Source: an uncultured Acidilobus sp. JCHS
Lineage (GTDB): Archaea; Thermoproteota; Thermoprotei_A; Sulfolobales; Acidilobaceae
Reading direction: 5' to 3'
Assembly: GCA_000495735.1 (NCBI GenBank)
Contig: AYMD01000012.1
Span: 1-44,555, forward strand
DNA: 44,555 bases
Under the pieces are notes generated by a model. That model was not told where the DNA came from, did not search any database, and saw nothing but the letters and a program-made list of their open reading frames with translations. Made by a program: the position numbers and the translations under genes. Below, in pieces: positions 41,561 through 44,555 of the stretch (position 1 is the stretch's first letter; every line of letters begins with the position of its first letter).

Positions 41561-42038
41561 CAGGCCCCTGTACGCTGGGTGAGGCTGCAAGCTGGGCCAC
41601 ACTATGACGTAGGGCCCAGCCGCGCTCGGCCTGGCCAGGCACAGGGGACAGCCTCCCGTAAGTGCCAGCCCTCAGCGTTTTCCACACAAGGTTACGTGGA
41701 AAAGGGCAGCAGTGGGAGGAGGCCTCATGACCGCTCAGGACCATACCCTGGCCCGGTCTCCAGGCCACCGCTTGCCCCTCAGGCCGTAAGGGCCTGGCAG
41801 TCCTTGTGACCTGCCCTTCCTGTAAGGCTATGTAGCTACCAAGAGCGCCTGCGGACACTTGACTAGACGCTTAGGCCTCTCGAGACACCGTCATCGGCGT
41901 CTGCAGGGCGCTCAGCGGCACTGGCTCAATCGGAGTAGATGTTACAGCGGACACCAACATGTCCGCTGGACTGCCTAGGCCTGCTCCTCCTGTCCCACGT
42001 GCTCCTCTGGCCTCTCCGCTAACCTGAGAGCTCATCAT

Positions 42039-42100
42039 GACCCTGCTAGGCCGACAACATGAGTCAAGGTTGCAAGACGTGGGGCTCTGAAGGGCCTACA
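42039..42100. repeat. 62-nt direct repeat, copy 1
   Basis: This segment, just upstream of the intact FkbM promoter, matches 43349-43410 at roughly 80% identity with no gaps (shared GACCCTGCT, GGCCGACA, GGTTGCAAGA, AGGGCCT blocks). The two copies bracket the FkbM gene. Confidence 0.7.
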
Positions 42101-42108
42101 GACATTAC

Positions 42109-42121
42109 TGTTTTTATTTAA
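42109..42121 (+). promoter_or_regulatory. TATA box of the intact FkbM gene
   Basis: GTTTTTATTTAAG lies 27-39 nt before TTG 42148, giving a leaderless or short-leader transcript. It is conserved with the promoter of the inverted copy at 35124-35136. Confidence 0.55.
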
Positions 42122-42147
42122 GCTAACTACATCTATGTTGAGCTGGG

Positions 42148-43188
42148 TTGCCGAGCCTAACTAAGGCTAAGGATGAGGTCTTAATTGCGCTGTCCATGAG
42201 GAAGCTCGTAGAGAGGGGCTGGCTGACAGCGCTTCTAGGCTACTTAGCTAAAAGGGATGAGCTGAGCGTCAGGCTGAAGTATATAGGTGATGTAAGGTTA
42301 CGAAGGACGACCTTTGGGGCCTTAGCAATAACTACATACTATGCCTCCAAGTGCTGGCCAAAGCTACCTGAGGACCTTGCTAAGACCGGCCGCCTCCTTA
42401 AGCCTCAGGAGGCCCCCCTTTGGCTGGTGACAGCCCTCTCTTTGACCTCCTACGCGTGCAGGCTTCAGGCCTCAGGCAACAGGGTCTCGATCGAAGTGAG
42501 CCCAGAGAGGGTAGGCCTAGAGGTCAACGGCGTCTCCGCTGTCTTCAATACCCACTGCGCGAATGCCTATGATATAGCCGAAGTCTTTGCAGTGGGCCTC
42601 TACGATGTCCCTGAGGCGCTCTCCGGCCTCAAGGACAGGGACGTTATCGACGTTGGAGCTAATGTGGGTGACACGGCCCTCTACTTTATCCTCAACGGGG
42701 CAAGGAAGGTGATAGCCGTTGAGCCCCTGCCTAAAGTGGCCAGATGCGCAGAGGAGAACGTGAGGCTGAGCAGCGCCACCGACAAGGTGAAGGTGATAAA
42801 TGCAGCCCTTAGCGATGAGCCGGTGAGCGTACCGTGCGACTATGACGTGCTATTATCTCGTTATTTCTCTACGCTTAAGGGCAGCGGCCCATGTAAGGTG
42901 CCTGGCGTCACCTTAGGCGACCTCCTCAACATGGTTGATGATCCATACCTGCTCAAGATGGACTGCGAGGGCTGCGAGGCGCAGGTGATACTTGGCCCCG
43001 AGAGGGAGAGGCTGAGGGCCTTTGAGCACATAATATTTGAGACGCACCCTTACATTACTGGCGTCAGCGACGAGGAGCTACTCACATCTCTGAAGGAGCT
43101 GGGTTTTGAGTGCGGGCCACCCCTAGTATATGATTCAAGGCTGCACGCCGGCACTTATCACTGTAAGAGAACACCGCGTCTAAGGTAA
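42148..43188 (+). CDS. FkbM-family SAM-dependent methyltransferase
   Basis: This 346-residue enzyme has a helical N-terminal half of unknown role and an FkbM methyltransferase half: SAM-binding DVIDVGANVGDTALYFIL, acidic loop VIAVEPLP, and LLKMDCEGCEAQVI near the active site. FkbM proteins commonly O-methylate sugars or polyketides, so a role in capping or decorating the surface glycan made by neighbouring transferases is likely. TTG 42148 is conserved with the inverted copy. The N-terminal half has no counterpart I recognise. Confidence 0.85.
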   Translation: MPSLTKAKDEVLIALSMRKLVERGWLTALLGYLAKRDELSVRLKYIGDVRLRRTTFGALAITTYYASKCWPKLPEDLAKTGRLLKPQEAPLWLVTALSLTSYACRLQASGNRVSIEVSPERVGLEVNGVSAVFNTHCANAYDIAEVFAVGLYDVPEALSGLKDRDVIDVGANVGDTALYFILNGARKVIAVEPLPKVARCAEENVRLSSATDKVKVINAALSDEPVSVPCDYDVLLSRYFSTLKGSGPCKVPGVTLGDLLNMVDDPYLLKMDCEGCEAQVILGPERERLRAFEHIIFETHPYITGVSDEELLTSLKELGFECGPPLVYDSRLHAGTYHCKRTPRLR

Positions 43189-43314
43189 CTTAACGACGTT
43201 TAGAAGAAGACGTAGTCACGGACCCTAAGCCTTGGTAAAGCCTTTCAGCTCTAAAAGGAAAGCCGAAGGCCATACACTTGGCTCACTATCTGGCTCGGAC
43301 AGGGACCTTTAAGC

Positions 43315-43336
43315 CTTTCTGCAAATTTGCAGAAAG
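43315..43336. repeat. 22-bp perfect palindrome
   Basis: CTTTCTGCAAA is followed directly by its own reverse complement. It lies 126 bp after the FkbM stop and 13 bp before the 62-nt repeat. It could be an operator for a dimeric protein or form a cruciform. Confidence 0.7.
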
Positions 43337-43348
43337 AAATGCCTAGCC

Positions 43349-43410
43349 GACCCTGCTGGGCCGACAGCATGGGCCAGGGTTGCAAGAAGCGGGGCATAGG
43401 AGGGCCTGCA
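43349..43410. repeat. 62-nt direct repeat, copy 2
   Basis: This is the partner of 42039-42100, same length and orientation, about 1.3 kb away, located upstream of the DUF2079 gene as copy 1 is upstream of FkbM. Confidence 0.7.
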
Positions 43411-43544
43411 GGCTTAGATGGCAGCTGTTAGTGCCCTTCAGGGTCGCAGGTCATGAGGCCAGGGCCCTTTCAGGGCTCGACGAGCTCTTGGAACCCTGAC
43501 GATTAAGTGCAATAATAGGTTAAATCTCTCAGGCCGCAAGTGAG

Positions 43545-44555
43545 ATGGGGCCACAGCCGGTCATGAAGATTAAGGAAAAGCAGCTGAGGCTTATAGGGGC
43601 CGCGCTGTTCGCCCAGTTCTACGTTGTCTGGGCCCTCGGCTTCACCAACTATGTGCCACAGCTCTACAACCTCGATGTACTGCGGGCGTCAGCGATACTG
43701 TTAGTGATAGGCCTGCTCATGATGCTCAGCGGCTACATAAAGGACGTGGCAAGGCAAGTAGTTGCGGACAAGTACTTCAAGGCCCTCATGATAATTTACG
43801 CTGCAGCTGTGTACTACATAACTTACAGAGCCATGACGACTTACTACCAGCTGAACATCTGGTCAAGCCTTGACACTGCGACCTTCATGCAGTCCTTTGC
43901 CTCCGCGACGCTGTATCATGAGCTCTTCTATAGCTTTGCCGTGTCGCCGTTCTTCTACAGCCACGCTTCGCCTATACTCTTCCTGCTGTACCCCCTTTAC
44001 CTCATATACCCAGGGATACCTGCACTTATGACGATACAGGCGGCGCTGGCGACATTGCCAACTATACCCCTGTACAAGCTTGGGCTGAGGCTCTTTGGCG
44101 ACAGGAGGTACGCCCTGCTCACGGCGTTGACCTACCTCCTGTTCCCGTGGATCACAACATACCTGGGTGGGGCCTTCGAGGTGGTGATACTCACGGCGCC
44201 CTTCTTCGCGCTAGCCCTCTACAACCTCTACATGGGGAACAGGCTCGGCTACTGGCTTTCCCTGACCCTTATGATGACGACCATAGAGTTCTCGCCTATA
44301 CTGGGGTTCTTCATAGGGCTTTACATATTGGTCACAAAGCTTGACTGGCTTAAGGCCAAGGGGAGGGTCGCCCTGGGCCTTAAGACCCTTGCCTACTCGC
44401 TCGCCTGGCTCTTCGGGGACTTCCTGATGGTCTACTACTTCAGCCACGGAACCATAAACATCTTCGGGAACGTCTGGGGCTCGTCGCTCGCGGGCCCGCT
44501 GATATCGATAACTGACTCCATAGGCAACGCCATCTTCCACTCACTACTCACACAA
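43545..44555 (+). CDS. DUF2079 membrane protein (3' partial)
   Basis: At least 337 residues of a multi-helix membrane protein run off the window end. The pattern of long hydrophobic helices with LDTATFMQSFASATLYHELF, SPFFYSHASPILFLLYPLYL and TYLLFPWITTYLGGAFE matches DUF2079, a GT-C-like family thought to use lipid-linked sugar donors. It probably belongs to the surface glycan locus. ATG 43545 is preceded by a TATA box at 43518-43526 and is probably leaderless. Confidence 0.78.
   Translation, partial: MGPQPVMKIKEKQLRLIGAALFAQFYVVWALGFTNYVPQLYNLDVLRASAILLVIGLLMMLSGYIKDVARQVVADKYFKALMIIYAAAVYYITYRAMTTYYQLNIWSSLDTATFMQSFASATLYHELFYSFAVSPFFYSHASPILFLLYPLYLIYPGIPALMTIQAALATLPTIPLYKLGLRLFGDRRYALLTALTYLLFPWITTYLGGAFEVVILTAPFFALALYNLYMGNRLGYWLSLTLMMTTIEFSPILGFFIGLYILVTKLDWLKAKGRVALGLKTLAYSLAWLFGDFLMVYYFSHGTINIFGNVWGSSLAGPLISITDSIGNAIFHSLLTQ

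Larger units (their letters stand above)
41267..42038. other. Gene-free, hairpin-dense region
   Basis: I find no credible gene in either strand. Perfect inverted repeats are unusually dense: 41479-41493, 41539-41555, 41591-41620 (GCTGGGCC arms), 41678-41703 (TTTTCCAC arms) and 41945-41968 (CAGCGGAC arms). It begins with an AT-rich patch (41330-41415) holding two GGACCTRTGCKTGTGTGTC repeats 40 bp apart. It could be a replication origin of an integrated element or a structured RNA. Confidence 0.5.
43189..43544. other. Non-coding interval between FkbM and DUF2079 genes
   Basis: No gene is seen. It holds a 22-bp perfect palindrome (43315-43336), the second copy of a 62-nt repeat (43349-43410) and a TATA-like GGTTAAATC (43518-43526) placed for a leaderless start at ATG 43545. 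Confidence 0.5.

Noticed and set aside
41678-41703. TTTTCCAC/GTGGAAAA hairpin as an intrinsic terminator
   Set aside because: No gene ends nearby on either strand, and archaeal termination depends on T-runs rather than such stems.
41409-41858. 149-codon minus-strand frame in the hairpin-dense region
   Set aside because: Composition is low-order, no domain is recognisable, and the inverted repeats run through it. Considered a chance frame.

Overview
This GC-rich window looks like a chromosomal segment of a hyperthermophilic or thermoacidophilic crenarchaeon (Thermoproteota; Acidilobales-like is my guess from gene content, not tested). Archaeal hallmarks are a TIP49/RuvB-like ATPase, UPF0147 and UPF0148 proteins, a membrane-anchored winged-helix regulator, an archaeal-type TrpRS, many GTG/TTG starts, TATA boxes 20-35 nt before starts (often leaderless), and a tRNA-Ser gene without an encoded CCA.

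Layout. 1-9.6 kb: the 3' part of a GH38 alpha-mannosidase, then a phosphate-uptake operon pstS-pstC-pstA-pstB, then a membrane-anchored wHTH regulator, a DUF4382 protein and, divergently, a secreted helical glycoprotein-like gene. The pst block sits between two copies of the mannosidase/regulator 3'-3' junction, so it was probably inserted there with duplication of the junction. 9.6-18.6 kb: mostly housekeeping and metabolic genes (cyclase-family hydrolase, tRNA-Ser(GCT), a C/D sRNA candidate, DUF84 NTPase, a flavodiiron-protein remnant, TIM-barrel isomerase, UPF0148, MFS transporter, TIP49, creatininase). 18.6-33.9 kb: PsiE-like protein, UPF0147, acyl-CoA synthetase, malic enzyme (frameshifted), two tandem GNAT acetyltransferases, DtxR-like and NikR-like metal regulators separated by an IS200/IS605-like hairpin segment, TrpRS, a wHTH regulator with a binding-protein-like domain, a RIO/Bud32-like kinase with a DUF504 protein, a HIT hydrolase, a PHP phosphoesterase, M32 carboxypeptidase and a class V aminotransferase.

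33.9-44.5 kb is accessory: a surface-glycan locus (flippase, GT4 and GT2 glycosyltransferases, an FkbM methyltransferase present as two inverted copies, one broken, and a DUF2079 membrane protein running off the end) interrupted by a decayed mobile segment (frameshifted gene, integrase C-terminal fragment, zinc-ribbon gene bracketed by hairpin repeats) and a 0.8-kb gene-free stretch packed with perfect inverted repeats.

The genes suggest a heterotroph that turns over glycans (mannosidase, MFS transporter, isomerase) and fatty acids (acyl-CoA synthetase), scavenges phosphate through Pst, controls Ni/Fe/Mn and decorates its surface with methylated glycans. Three genes carry single-base frameshifts (two at short homopolymers) and two membrane genes have no canonical start, so sequence errors and real gene decay must be separated before any of these is called dead. 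I found no CRISPR array.
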